Below, in pieces: positions 1-10,091 of a stretch of 64,000 nucleotides of DNA. The stretch is from Gonocerus acuteangulatus (lineage: Eukaryota > Arthropoda > Insecta > Hemiptera > Coreidae). The stretch is taken from the NCBI GenBank assembly GCA_946811695.1, contig OX328128.1, positions 26,878,510 through 26,942,509 of the forward strand. Direction: 5' to 3'. Position 1 is the stretch's first letter. Every line of letters begins with the position of its first letter. Below the pieces are notes generated by a model. The model ran no database searches. It was given only the letters and a program-made list of their open reading frames with translations, and was not told the DNA's origin. Made by a program: the position numbers and the translations under genes.

Positions 1-376
1 AGGTGGCTATGATATGATAAGAAAAAGAAAATGGAAAAAAATATCAAGAGACTAAATTTTAAAACGATTTTCTCAATTTGCCAATAATAATAATTCTAAT
101 ATTATTAAAAGAATTAAAAGTCTTTGGGATTTATTTATGTACAATGGCTGAAGGCAGCCGAGTAATAGAGTTACAGGTAGCAGGTAGTAATAAATCACAG
201 ATCCTTTCACACTAACTAATAGCTGATTGATATCAAAACATTTCATTAATCACATCTTCAATGCTTTCAAGCTCACAGCTTCTTCACAAAAAATAACAGG
301 TATATTTAATCGATTTCATTCAATATACTTGTAGGAAACTTTTTCGATTGATTATAATACCATCTAAATATTATTT
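1..376. other. AT-rich sequence, no gene recognised
   Basis: No open frame with recognisable content, no terminal repeats and no RNA-like structure could be seen in this stretch. Confidence 0.4.
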
Positions 377-440
377 AAAAGTCCGACTCGCAAGAACTGC
401 CTCATCTTAGTAAAGTAAAGGAATAGAATAGTTATTGGTA
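377..440 (-). mobile_element. Family A Helentron-like element, 3' end fragment
   Basis: Starts with AAAAGTCCGACTCGCA, the complement of the 3' terminus that ends the longer family A copies (for example 28,972-30,410). Sequence after about 440 no longer matches, so this is a truncated copy. Confidence 0.5.
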
Positions 441-479
441 TAGTGGAGCTTTAATTATCGTATTAAAAATATAGTCTAT

Positions 480-870
480 ACTAGCTGTGCCCGCGTGGAT
501 AGTGACTTAGGGAAGATTTTTTGGATACATCTTTCGGTTTATTTTGGACTATAAACACCGTCGTAAGGGTATTTAAAAAAAAAAACACTTTGCAGTAATG
601 CTTCTCTATACACGATATTAGACGTATAGCCGTCGGGGATCGAGCATACAGGCTGCAAAACGTGACAGAGCCACTTAGCTGACCCCATAGGGATTGTTAA
701 GCCCTTGTGTGTATAGAGTGTCTGATAGACAGCAGACAAACAGACACAAATTCTAAAAATCATTGTTTTACGCACTATTGCGTTGATAAAGGCCCCAATA
801 GTATTTTTTTCCCCCTCATACCTTTCATGTACAGACAGCGAACCGTTAGAATTTTATTATATGTATAGAT
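480..870. repeat. Possible dispersed repeat of the 'CTAGCTGTGCCCGCG' type
   Basis: Begins with CTAGCTGTGCCCGCGTGG and later has a run of CAGACAAACAGACAC. Both phrases are familiar from non-coding dispersed repeats of arthropods. No ends or target duplications were found. The open frames across it look accidental. Confidence 0.25.
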
Positions 871-929
871 AAAAATATACTGGGGCATATAATTACATAA
901 TTCAACCTAAATATTCAGAACTAAAACGT

Positions 930-1744
930 AAAAGTCCGACTTGCAGGAACTGCGTCATTCATATCCCTCGTGCTATTAGAAAAGGAATAGAGGCAGTTAT
1001 TGGTAGGTTATTATCATTCGTAAAAAATATAAAATAAAATCTCAAAGAGAAGGGAGGCGCCAGAACAGGAAGCTGCCAGTATCCTAAGCGGAAACGGCTC
1101 CATCCTCTGTTAGAACGTTCGCACTTGCATGCGCTATAACACTGTTTCACGTTTTCTTAATTTGTTTTACTGAAATATTCATTCAACTGTTAAATCCAAT
1201 TAAAACAACAATAAGAACCAATTAAAACGTTAGGTAAACAGATACAAAAACCCATTCAAAAGAGAAAACCTAACAATTTAAAAGTTTCAAGGGCTTATTT
1301 CTCGGATTGACAACGCCTCATCGAAAATTACATCAGAACATTTTTTGCAGGGAATTTAGTAATCTATCGAATGGTCCCCTACCACCTACAATTACTTCCT
1401 AGCCGTTTTCGAGATATTTTAGAAAATATACGAAAATCACAAAACCTTATATGCCCGTTAATGAAATATTTTATTTCTAGCACTTCTTGAACTCCAAACG
1501 GAACCACAATTTAACTAACTTAGATTAGATGAATGTGAAACGTCTGGAACAAGTTTCAACTGAATTAATCGTTTCGGAATGCCCATACTGCAAATTAGTT
1601 TTCCGAATGATTTCATTCGTTTTCCTACGTTAAGGAACCTATGAAACGAGTAGGTACCTGCAAGTATATTAACTCGTAATTAAGCGTTCCGATTTGTTTC
1701 GTGCGACCATTTCTGAGCCGTCAGGAGCGCGAACCACGCGAATT

Positions 1745-1792
<48 letters not shown>

Positions 1793-1921
1793 AATTCGTA
1801 CCACCGTTATATTCGGATCTGAAACATGAAATTGTCTTATCGGCACTTCCGGATTGCGTCATGAGGCCAACCTCATAAGCGGGGTTCCTCCCTATGGAGG
1901 GAGGAAGGAACCATTCTAAAA
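930..1921 (-). mobile_element. Family A Helentron-like element, copy A1
   Basis: The low-coordinate end carries the family 3' terminus with the small stem GCAGGAACTGC. The high-coordinate end carries the family 5' hairpin (GGTTCCTCCC paired with GGGAGGAA). A TA microsatellite lies just inside the 5' end. Internal sequence matches the other family A copies and has no coding capacity. Architecture resembles INE-1/HINE elements (inference). Confidence 0.65.
1747..1791. repeat. (TA)n microsatellite inside element A1
   Basis: About 22 TA units. It sits at the same internal position as the TA tracts of other family A copies, so it belongs to the element and not to the host. Confidence 0.9.
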
Positions 1922-2462
1922 ACTATAAATACTTATTTCACTGTACAATGCATTTCAAAAGAACAAAAAATTAAAAAGTGAAGTAAATAGGGAAAAAAAG
2001 TTAAATAGTTTCTTGCGAATTTCGCCAAAAAGCCTTTAATTTCGGTTCTGTTCGACTAACTCACTTGGCCTTTCGTTTTAGAGGGTATCGTTGTACGAAA
2101 TATCATCAAAGTCATACCATTTTTTCAGGCTATGTAGAAAGAACTCGGAGTGGCTATTCTATATACAGGGTGTATCGCAAATTAATGGCAATACCCCAGG
2201 GAATGAAACTATATAAAAATTTAGTTAAACACCGCCAAAACACACATAGTCCGTTCGAAAGGTTATTTAGAAAAGAAAAACGCGTTTTTCTGTTGTAGCA
2301 CTCTAATTTTCTCTCCTTGTAGACATTTGTATTCAACGTTTCATTGCATTTTTAAAATCAACATGAAATTTTATTTAAGGCTAATGCACATTCAATGTTT
2401 AATAGTATCTCATTCAAACGTCAATATCAATTTAAAAAGTATAAATTATTCTTTTTATTTAT
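1922..2462. other. AT-rich sequence, no gene recognised
   Basis: Contains the phrase TACAGGGTGTATCGC at about 2,164, similar to one at about 16,771, possibly a transposon end. Overlapping short frames on both strands show no recognisable protein. Confidence 0.35.
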
Positions 2463-2605
2463 TTTTTGTTTAACGGCGCATCAACTATGTGGCTATTAGG
2501 CTATCTACAGGTTCCCACCCTTTTATAATGCCAACAGCACGTGGTTGGTCGCCCATTCAGGTACTGACCACGCCCGACGTTGCTTAACATCAGTGATCTA
2601 CGGGA
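2463..2605 (-). mobile_element. 5S rRNA-derived SINE
   Basis: Read on the minus strand, about 70 bases match the inner and 3' part of 5S rRNA, including TTAAGCAACGTCGGGC and GTCAGTACCTGAATGGG, ending in GTGCTGTTGGC. A tail follows (GGTGGGAACCTGTAGATAGCC, then a GATGCGCCGTT end). A second copy at 45,614 shares the tail and the same small deletion in the 5S part, so this is a SINE and not a 5S gene. Confidence 0.75.
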
Positions 2606-2614
2606 ACCACGTGG

Positions 2615-2835
2615 CCTTCTTTCAAACTAAATCCTTCAGACTGCCGAATTTCACAAAAGTTGTAAAATTTTATCAGCTTTCTAACAGTATAATCAGAACC
2701 GTGATTATCTCTCAATTTCATGATGTAATTGGAATTCTAGAATATAAAAACATCAAATAAATAAAAGTAATATTATGCTTATTTTCTTCATGAAGAAATG
2801 AAAATTATTCTTGATGTAAGTGATATTTAATGATT
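2615..2835 (+). repeat. Unclassified dispersed repeat, copy D1
   Basis: Closely resembles 6,012-6,235: both contain ATCAGCTTTCTA, then TTATCTCTCAATTTCAT and a stretch ending AAATAAATAAAAGT. No coding capacity and no clear termini. Confidence 0.5.
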
Positions 2836-3149
2836 ACAGTAAGTCTTCCATGCAAAATAAATTTTAAAAAAATTTATAAAAGTTCTTACAACTTGGCTCC
2901 TTGGAGAACACACTGGCAACACTTGGTCAAACCTGCTGATGAAGTCCTGATCCCCCTATTTTCCAGTACCCATTAAAGACATGGTGACTTGAGGCAGTAT
3001 GAGATTCTGATTCCGACCATAGAAAGAAGAAATAAAATAAAAAAATAATTCCGTTTAGAGCCCGCTGCTCAAATTCAGGAACATAAATTTGGTTATGTAA
3101 TCAGGAACATAAATTTGGCTCCTATTTGGTAGTTTTAGTTATTACTAAA

Positions 3150-3228
3150 ACTACCTAACATAACAAGCTCCTACTCAGCCGAACTGCATGCTGTTATACT
3201 CGCACTGGGCAACATACCTAACACCTAA
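3150..3228 (+). pseudogene. LINE RNase H scrap
   Basis: One frame reads SSYSAELHAVILALGNIP, matching the tyrosine, Ala-Glu-Leu and Asn-Ile-Pro pattern of the RNase H domain in the I-clade LINE at 27,280-27,330. Nothing recognisable flanks it, so it is a short relic. Confidence 0.45.
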
Positions 3229-3378
3229 TTTCATTTATTTATTTCATTATGAGGGCTTCACAATTATGGTTAAGTTCATAAAATGTATACACTTCTTTTA
3301 CACTACGTTGACGTTTATACAATTTACATTTATACTTAAATAATATATATACATATATATACAAACATACATACACAC

Positions 3379-3420
<42 letters not shown>

Positions 3421-3526
3421 TATATATACACACATACATGTATATACAACAATATTCAATAAAAATAATAAATAGAAATATAAACCACAATTCATTTACA
3501 TATACAGTGCATTACAATACAAATAT
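3229..3526. repeat. AT-rich stretch with (TA)n microsatellite
   Basis: An uninterrupted TA tract of about 40 bases lies near 3,380-3,420, flanked by CATA/TACA-rich sequence. Open frames here are low-complexity (Tyr-Ile repeats). Confidence 0.7.
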
Positions 3527-4428
3527 AAAAAGTCCGTCACGCGGGAGCTGCATAACTAAGCACTTTCCTCAGAATTTGGGTAGTGTAGACTGCTTTCCAG
3601 AACAATTTGCTTCAAATATCCTACATAAATAAAATAAAAACATGAATAGTTCTCTTTTAATTTTGTAATGAGTAACTGATAAATTATTAATTTGCTTCCA
3701 GAGTTATGTTTACACATGGTACCTACTACACTACGTAATAAATACAAAAAACCTCGTATTATCATATTTTGATCTAACACAGGAACCGGATACAGTCCCT
3801 CTAGCGCTCCTTGCGGCGCCTTTGTGAACCTATATCTGGCTGGCTTTTCTATTGAAATATATTACAAAGTAAACCCCCCTTTCCGATTGACCGATTCAGC
3901 TCATTTTTACAACACTTCTTTCTCATGAGTTACCCACGACGTATACCGCGTATCGTTACAACACAGCAGAAATTACGACCAGTATGAGTATATTAGTAAT
4001 TTGGGTCCGGAGTAAACCCCCCCTTCTGATGAACCGATTTAGTTTATTTTTACAACACATATTTACCTGTAGATTACCACTATGAATACCGAGTTTCGTC
4101 GAAATATACCTAAAATCACGGCTGGTAGTGGCGAATTGGTATTGTCGGTCCGGAGTAAACCCCCCCCCCTCCTCATGAACCGATTTAATTCATTTTTATA
4201 TCTCACTTTTCTCTCTATATTACCACTACGAATACCAAGTTTTGTTGAAATATAACAAATATTACGGCTGAAATGGTCAAATTAGTGTTTTGGGTTCGGG
4301 GTAAACCCCCCCTTCCGGTGGACCGATTTTGGTGGTTAACGAACTCGTTCAATCGTTTGCTAATTGAATGCTATATACCAAGTTTCGTGACGAAAAAACA
4401 AAAACTATGGCCGCTATCGTGTTAACAG

Positions 4429-4513
<85 letters not shown>

Positions 4514-4647
4514 GATATATATAAATTTTAACGGGGGTCATTTTCGGAGTCTACTAGGTAGGATCGATAAAGATTTGAAGAAATTTTTCAAAAATTCCGT
4601 CATGAGTCCAACCTCAATAGCTACTTTCCTTCGGAGGAAAGTGCTAA
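3527..4647 (-). mobile_element. Family B Helentron-like element, copy B1
   Basis: The low-coordinate end is AAAAGTCCGTCACGCAGG, the family B 3' terminus, with a CAGGAGCTG stem, followed inward by GCACTTTCCTC. The high-coordinate end is GGAGGAAAGTGCTAA, an inverted copy of GCACTTTCCTC. Inside are degenerate repeats of about 140 bp starting near GTCCGGAGTAAACC and two TA tracts (about 4,434-4,510). Non-coding. Confidence 0.65.
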
Positions 4648-4710
4648 CACAGAATAACTAAATAAGGTACATTAGCGTAATTAAGTCAGATCTATAGGTT
4701 ATTAAAGTAA

Positions 4711-4833
4711 ACTATTATTTATTTATTTTTAAAAACTATTTTAACTATTATTTATTTTTAACTATTATTTATTTTTAACTATTATTTATTTTTAACTATT
4801 ATTTATTTTTTTTTTTAACTATTTTAACTATTA
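4711..4833. repeat. 17-bp tandem repeat forming the LINE 3' tail
   Basis: Four to five units of AACTATTATTTATTTTT. On the minus strand this directly follows the LINE stop codon and a short 3' UTR, so it is best read as the element's A-rich tail. Confidence 0.7.
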
Positions 4834-5340
4834 AAATCGAAAGCACAAGGAGAAGAAGGAAGATTGGCTAGATTTTTTCGTATAAATTGGTGTTCTTTAA
4901 ATAATGTAATGTAGTGTTGATGTGTGGGCCACCTTCTGCGAGTAATGTGTGAAAGTCGTGTGGCATGAGTAAATTGTCTCGTCTTCTGCAGTCTGTCAGT
5001 ATGTGTTTTATCCTCAGGGCTACATGACACAGTGAGCACACGGGTCTGTCCTTTTTTTCCATTAAGCACGAATGTGTTATAAGTGAGTGTCAAATTCTTA
5101 GCCTGGTCAAGACAACTTGATCTCTTCGATTTAAAAACAAATCATTATCATACCACCCTTTGATTGAGTTTTTAATTTCTCTTAATTTGTTGTCTGTCCG
5201 TAACCAGTGATTTAGCCAATCTTGTAATGTGTGTGATTGTGCTATGTTACATAAGTCCTGTGTAGTTTTGTCTGATATCAATGTTTTCTTTAAAGGTAGG
5301 CACGTCTGTATTTAGGCCTATGTCTTTATGCCCCGGTATC
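4834..5340 (-). pseudogene. I-clade LINE ORF2 3' segment (RNase H end and zinc-binding C-terminus)
   Basis: On the minus strand it starts with PGHKDI, the conserved Pro-Gly-His block late in RNase H. It continues through a region homologous to 27,618-27,968 of the longer LINE, with NKLREIK, RRDQVVLTRLRI and the Cys-rich CSLCH...IKHILTDC motif, and stops after LYEKI. A TGA at about 5,090 replaces the Gly codon expected after RLRI, and there is a frame change near 5,285. It is the 3' part of a 5'-truncated, inactive copy. Confidence 0.75.
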
Positions 5341-5344
5341 AAAA

Positions 5345-5495
5345 GCATTGTAATGTGTTCCTTAAGGAAAACATTACTATGTGTACTGACTCACTGAGCG
5401 CGTTACTTACATTACAGGACATTTACAATTCTAATCCTTTAATAACAGAGATACACAATAAAATTTCATTACTGAACAAGACAGTACTTGATTAC
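5345..5495 (+). pseudogene. I-clade LINE RNase H segment, inverted by twin priming
   Basis: On the plus strand it reads ITMCTDSLSALLTLQD, homologous to the RNase H block at 27,355-27,400 of the longer LINE. It ends at NKTVLDYY, the residues just before the PGH block that begins the oppositely oriented neighbour (4,834-5,340). The element is thus cut within RNase H and its 5' piece inverted, which is the product expected from twin priming. A MITE follows directly. Confidence 0.75.
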
Positions 5496-5497
5496 TA

Positions 5498-5900
5498 CAC
5501 TCCAAAAAAGTAGTATGAGTTGGTGTATTAAGTGTACCATATTTTTAACCAAAAATATTTGCCAATACAAGAGATGATACAAGAAAGAAATGTCCTTACT
5601 TATATCCAGTTACTAAAATATTACTTTCCTCAACCAGGTATATTCTTAAACTTGGCAATGTTTTATTTGTGCCGAATTTATCTTTAGAGAGAAAACATTG
5701 CCAAGTTTAAGAATATACCTGGTTGAGGAAAGTAATATTTTAGTAACTGGATATAAGTATTTTTATTGTTGTTTTTAAGGTCAGTTGAAGTGTCTTTACT
5801 ATTCTTAGTAAGTAACTAATAGGTCTTCTAATTAATGAACTTGGACATTTCTACAATATGGTACACTTAATACACCAACTCATACTACTTTTTTGGAGTG
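5498..5900. mobile_element. Tc1/mariner-type MITE with TA duplication
   Basis: Ends are CACTCCAAAAAAGTAGTATG and its inverted copy, continuing as matching arms for about 45 bp. A second inner inverted repeat of about 75 bp (around 5,590-5,665 and 5,690-5,762) gives a strong hairpin. TA dinucleotides at 5,496-5,497 and 5,901-5,902 flank it. No transposase. It lies against the inner LINE fragment. Confidence 0.85.
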
Positions 5901-6011
5901 TAGGATGGTAAGGCGATTTTGGGGGGTTTAAGGGGATATTTCTCGCTTTTTGGGGAGGGGAGTGTTTCTTTGGGGGGGGGAGGAACTTGGCCTCTATTTC
6001 ACATTATGTTT

Positions 6012-6235
6012 TTTGGGGGGATAAAATCTGCAGGCTGCAGAATCTCATAAAAGCTGTAAAATTTAATCAGCTTTCTACCGGTATACTAAGAACAGAGGTT
6101 ATCTCTCAATTTCATAATGTAATTGAAATTATAGAATGAAAAAACGTTAAATAAATAAAAGTTATATTATTTTTATTTTTGTGATATTATCACAAAAAAA
6201 AATTATTCTTTATGAAATTGATATATAATGTTGTT
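6012..6235 (+). repeat. Unclassified dispersed repeat, copy D2
   Basis: Second copy of the repeat at 2,615-2,835, same orientation. Preceded by a G-rich tract (about 5,915-6,010) with no recognisable content. Confidence 0.5.
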
Positions 6236-6345
6236 GTTTGAATAAAAAAAAGTCCGACTCGCAGGAACTGCCTCATCTTAGCGCGGTTCCGTTCTTATCC
6301 CTAGTCTAATTTCGAAAGATTAAAATAGAAGCAGTTATTATTTTG

Positions 6346-6546
6346 TTGAGAGGAGATCGTTGACCGTTGATGATGCAAGGTAGGGATTGTCCGGGTTCGG
6401 TCACTGCTACTTAATAATACATACCCCATATGTGTATGTATGTGGGCATATATATGTACATATGTGTGCGTGTATATGTGTATGTGTATATGCATATATA
6501 TAAATATATATATATATTATATATAAATATATATATATTATATATG

Positions 6547-6598
<52 letters not shown>

Positions 6599-6745
6599 AG
6601 GTATATTTACATAGACATGTGCATATATTAGTGTTAAATATGTCCTACTTGTATTTACAGCCCTGATGAAGGCTTGAAGTTCAAGCCGAAACGTCGGCAA
6701 AATAAAACCATTTTTACGATAAAAGTAGCAGTGACCGAACCCCGA
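6346..6745 (+). mobile_element. Insertion with 14-bp target duplication and hammerhead-like motif
   Basis: The host element sequence CAGTTATTATTTTG occurs at 6,332-6,345 and again at 6,746-6,759, so 400 bp were inserted with a 14-bp duplication. Near both ends are complementary segments (GGTTCGGTCACTGCTACTT at about 6,394 and its complement at about 6,724). The centre is a TA/GTAT microsatellite. The hammerhead-like motif at 6,663 suggests a Penelope-like or retrozyme-like retroelement (inference). No coding capacity. Confidence 0.7.
6663..6698 (+). ncRNA. Hammerhead-ribozyme-like core
   Basis: CTGATGA at 6,663-6,669, then a perfect 7-bp stem (GGCTTGA with TCAAGCC), then GAAA at 6,688-6,691 and CGTCGGC. 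This is the conserved order of a hammerhead: catalytic box, stem II, GAAA box. I could not assign stem III and the cleavage site with certainty. Hammerheads of this kind are known in Penelope-like elements. Confidence 0.6.
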
Positions 6746-7931
6746 CAGTTATTATTTTGGTTCCACCAGTCTTGAAAGGTAGGATTTACAATCTTACCTG
6801 GAACGGTCGGCAACACTAGAAACTTTCCCGCTAGTTACAAGGTCTTGGAATCTTATACTCTATATTTCTAACAATAAATTGTTTTTGTTATTTTACTAAA
6901 CCTGTTTTATTTTCGAATACATTATCCAACTATAAGCAATTAAAAAATAACAAGGAATAAAAAACAGACAAAAAGAACAGTTCGAATAAGCGAAATCAAT
7001 TACTTTAAAGTTTTAAGCTCTTATTTCTCCGATTGTCATCGCCTAATAAAAACTTTCATTAGAACCTTTTATGTAGAGCATTTAATAAGCTTTCTAATGG
7101 TATTCTTCCGTTTACCAAGATTTTCAACCGTTTTCGAGATATTAATGAAAGTTCCCAAAATTTACATTATTTCTAACAACAGAAAATTGGTCTCATTTTT
7201 TATATCCTGTTTTACACACAAAATTTTCCCAACATAAGAAATTACAAAAATAAAAAGCAATAACAAACAAAGGGAAAGAGACAAAAATTACAAAAAGAAC
7301 GACAAAAACCCGTTCATAAGAACAAAACATACGTATTTGAAGTTTTAAGCACTTATTTCTCCGATTGACATAACCTAATCAAAAATAGTTTTAGAATCAT
7401 TTTTGTAGAGAATTTAGTAAGCTTTCAAATAGTTTCTATCCACTTACCTCGATTTCCAAACCGTGTTCGAGATATTAATGAAAGTATACGAAGTTCCCAA
7501 AACTTTTCATGTCTGTTCATAAAATATTTTATTCTAACCCTTCCTTAACTCCAAACAACATATTAGTTTTAATGAAAGTAGAATATGCAGATAATGTTTC
7601 AACTGAATCCCGTGATTCTAAGTACCCAAACCAAAAACGGTATTCAAAAAATATTTTTCCAATTTTCTCGAAAACGGTTAAAGCTATCGCCTTGAAAATG
7701 GTTTCATTCGTTTTCCTAGCCCAAGAAGCCTATAAAAAGAGTACTTACAAGCTTATGAACTCAAAAACGTAAGCGTTACGATTTTTTCTGCGCGAATTTC
7801 GCCCCAAACGCCATCTTCCAGTGGGCGGATTTTGCTGGTTAACGAACTTGACCTTTCAAATTGAACGACTGATTTTTGTACCAAATTTCATCAAAATCGG
7901 ACCATTCGTCTTCTAGCTAGAGAGCGAACAG

Positions 7932-8008
<77 letters not shown>

Positions 8009-8467
8009 TATACATATATATATATATACAAATTTGAACCACCGTTATTTTCGGTCTCTAGGGGTTCTGAAACGCGAAATTTTCTAGTCGGCACTTCCGG
8101 ATTGTTTCATTGTATCAACCCTATAAGCGGGGTTCCTCCCTATGGGGGAGGGAGGAACCGCGCTAAAAGAAAAAAGACATCGAAAATTACAAACGTTCTT
8201 ACAACTGGCCTCTTTCCAGAAGATCTCATTACTTTTTTCTAAGTATTAATTAAAAATTAGGTGCCCCATAGCTACTGGCTTTTGTACTTCATATAAAACC
8301 AGGGAATGTTTCATCATATGTTAAAAAAGAAACAATTTTTAACGGTGCTAATGACCCTAGCAGTAAAAGCACCCATAAGCAAAAAAAAAAAAAACAAAAA
8401 AAAACAGGGTCTTTGGATTCTGCATAAAGTTCTCCTTACTACTTGATATTTGATACCAATAAGTAGC

Positions 8468-8829
8468 ATACCTATCTACATCTAATCACTAGACTAGAAA
8501 AGTTAGAAGCTCTTCCAGATGACAGTACTCTAGAGGACGAATTGATTGCTCTCTTAACTAAACTATTACACTGTAAAACACAGGAACCTCGTCCCGAGGA
8601 TAAAGATCACCATAAGGAAATTGTAGAAGGCCTTCAAGAAAAATATAAGAACAAAGACGATACGTTTTGGGTCTGTGATCCTAAACTTTGTAATTTAGAT
8701 GACTCGACTTTGAAAAACGTAGTATCTGCTTTCAAGTATATTATGCAGTTAACCCCTACGACTTTATTTACAACATTTAAGAAAGAAGTCACACCTGTTG
8801 TTGTTAATATGTGTCGAAATGATTCTTAA
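8468..8829 (+). CDS. Unidentified open frame, possible exon
   Basis: An uninterrupted frame of about 120 codons starts after a TAG near 8,464 and ends with TAA at 8,827-8,829. The composition looks protein-like: acidic, mixed helical sequence (EIVEGLQEKYKNKDD), a FWVCDPKLCNLDD segment and little low complexity. A splice acceptor is possible at about 8,493 (CTAATCACTAG). The last codons and stop lie at the start of a repeat that recurs at about 9,441. I do not recognise the family. It could be a host exon or part of an unknown transposon protein. Confidence 0.35.
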
Positions 8830-8946
8830 CATATCAAATATAGGTTCTCCTTGCCAAGACGATTCATTTGATACCCCACATTATGGGTTTCAGAAGGAAT
8901 GATGGCTTTTCGATGGAACAAACAGTTCAAAACGTCATAGGTAATA

Positions 8947-9186
8947 TCGTCGTTACAAATGCAAAGTATCGAATGTGAAAATCACCACTTTTCAGAGTGG
9001 AAAAGCGTTTATTCATAACTTTTTTATTGGACAGTAAACTTTTTGGCACATTTGACCTTTTGACAGTGGAATACTTTCCCTTTCGTAGAGTGAACTCCGC
9101 CTTGCATAAGTCCAGGAGAAATTAGTAAATATTGAAAATGAAAGATGCATTTTTTCACATTCGATACTTTGCATTTGTATCGACGA
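8947..9186. mobile_element. MITE, family W copy 1
   Basis: About 240 bp with inverted ends TCGTCGTTACAAATGCAAAG and the complement of TCGTCGATACAAATGC. A second copy lies at 42,776-43,013 in reverse orientation. No open frame. Superfamily not determined. Confidence 0.7.
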
Positions 9187-9195
9187 AATGACACT

Positions 9196-9415
9196 CCCGT
9201 ATCAAGACTTACCTGTTAGCCAAGTTTGGTCAAAATGGGCCAGAGGGTGTGGATTTGTATATAGAACAAGCATACAGACAGACAGCTCAAAGACCTTTTT
9301 GACCTTGCCTAGTGCATTCCCCGGACCAAGAGCTACCTGTGTGCCAAGTTTGGTCAAAATCGGTCAAAAGGTTCGGATTTGTATAAGGAACAAACATACA
9401 GACACACAGCTGGTG
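9196..9415. repeat. Two tandem units of about 124 bp
   Basis: GCCAAGTTTGGTCAAAAT at 9,219 recurs at 9,343, each followed by a related GGATTTGTAT...GAACAA...CATACAGACA string. Short frames across it are low value. Confidence 0.6.
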
Positions 9416-9536
9416 TAAGGTTTTGACCAAGCCTATATGCGTCTAAATGTTTCTTAAAACATCAAATGTAGGTTCTTCATACCAAGACGACTCATTTGAT
9501 ATCCCACATCATGGGTTTTGGGCGGAATGATGGGTT

Positions 9537-10091
9537 TCCGAAGGAAGAACAAATCTGGTCCCCCCTCCCGCCTCGGAAGCGGAGTCAGACACAACTTTTC
9601 AGGATTTTTCGATTTTTTCCTTTAATAACGTCTTCATATCTATCTTCATGCAAAATTTCAAGTCTCTAGCATCATGGGAAGTGCCTAATAATTTTGATAA
9701 GTCAGTCAGTGAGTGAGTCCTATAAATCTCGATTTTCGATCGCCTATATCTCAGAAACTATTCGATGAAGAATTATGAAAATTTCCAGTTTTACTCACAT
9801 CTAGTATTATAAAACCTGTGTAAAATTTCATAAGTTCATCTTTACCTGGTTGAAAGTTATGAGAGGGTAAAAATCGGCTCTAAGACCTAGAGTAATATAA
9901 AAACAAAATGCTTGGGCCGGAAATAGGCCTGGCGCACTACCGTGCGCCTAGATTTTGGAAGAGTAGTGATTTTCGAAACGTTCTCGCTAATCAGAATCTT
10001 TTATTAATTTCTACTTTTGGGATTGATGTTACGGTATGAATGAGATAATTTTGAGCATTGAATGTGCATTAGAAAATTTAATGCTGTTATC
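9537..10091. other. Non-coding dispersed repeat-like sequence
   Basis: Contains AAGTCAGTCAGTGAGTGAG and a TATATCTCAGAAACTATTCG phrase, typical in tone of arthropod dispersed repeats, but no termini were found. Confidence 0.35.

Larger units (their letters stand above)
6246..8168 (-). mobile_element. Family A Helentron-like element, copy A2
   Basis: Low end AAAGTCCGACTCGCAGG followed by the inner repeat TTAGCGCGGTTCC; high end GGAACCGCGCTAAAA, its inverted partner, preceded by the 5' hairpin. A TA tract at about 7,937-8,025 sits just inside the 5' end. A 400-bp insertion (6,346-6,745) interrupts it. Internal frames match non-coding family A sequence also seen at 62,125-62,848. Confidence 0.7.
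8812..9536. repeat. Pair of direct repeats about 628 bp apart
   Basis: A unit of about 90 bp containing ATCAAATATAGGTTCT, CAAGACGA and CATTTGATACCCCACAT at 8,825-8,905 recurs at 9,455-9,536 with few changes. A MITE and a 124-bp tandem repeat lie between. No coding content recognised. Confidence 0.6.

Noticed and set aside
6407..6700. 97-codon frame rich in Tyr-Ile
   Set aside because: Made entirely by TA/GTAT microsatellite; same for frames at 3,239, 7,891, 29,029 and 49,554.
9196..9415. Tandem units considered as a CRISPR-like array
   Set aside because: Only two diverged units, no short palindromic repeats with unique spacers, eukaryotic context.
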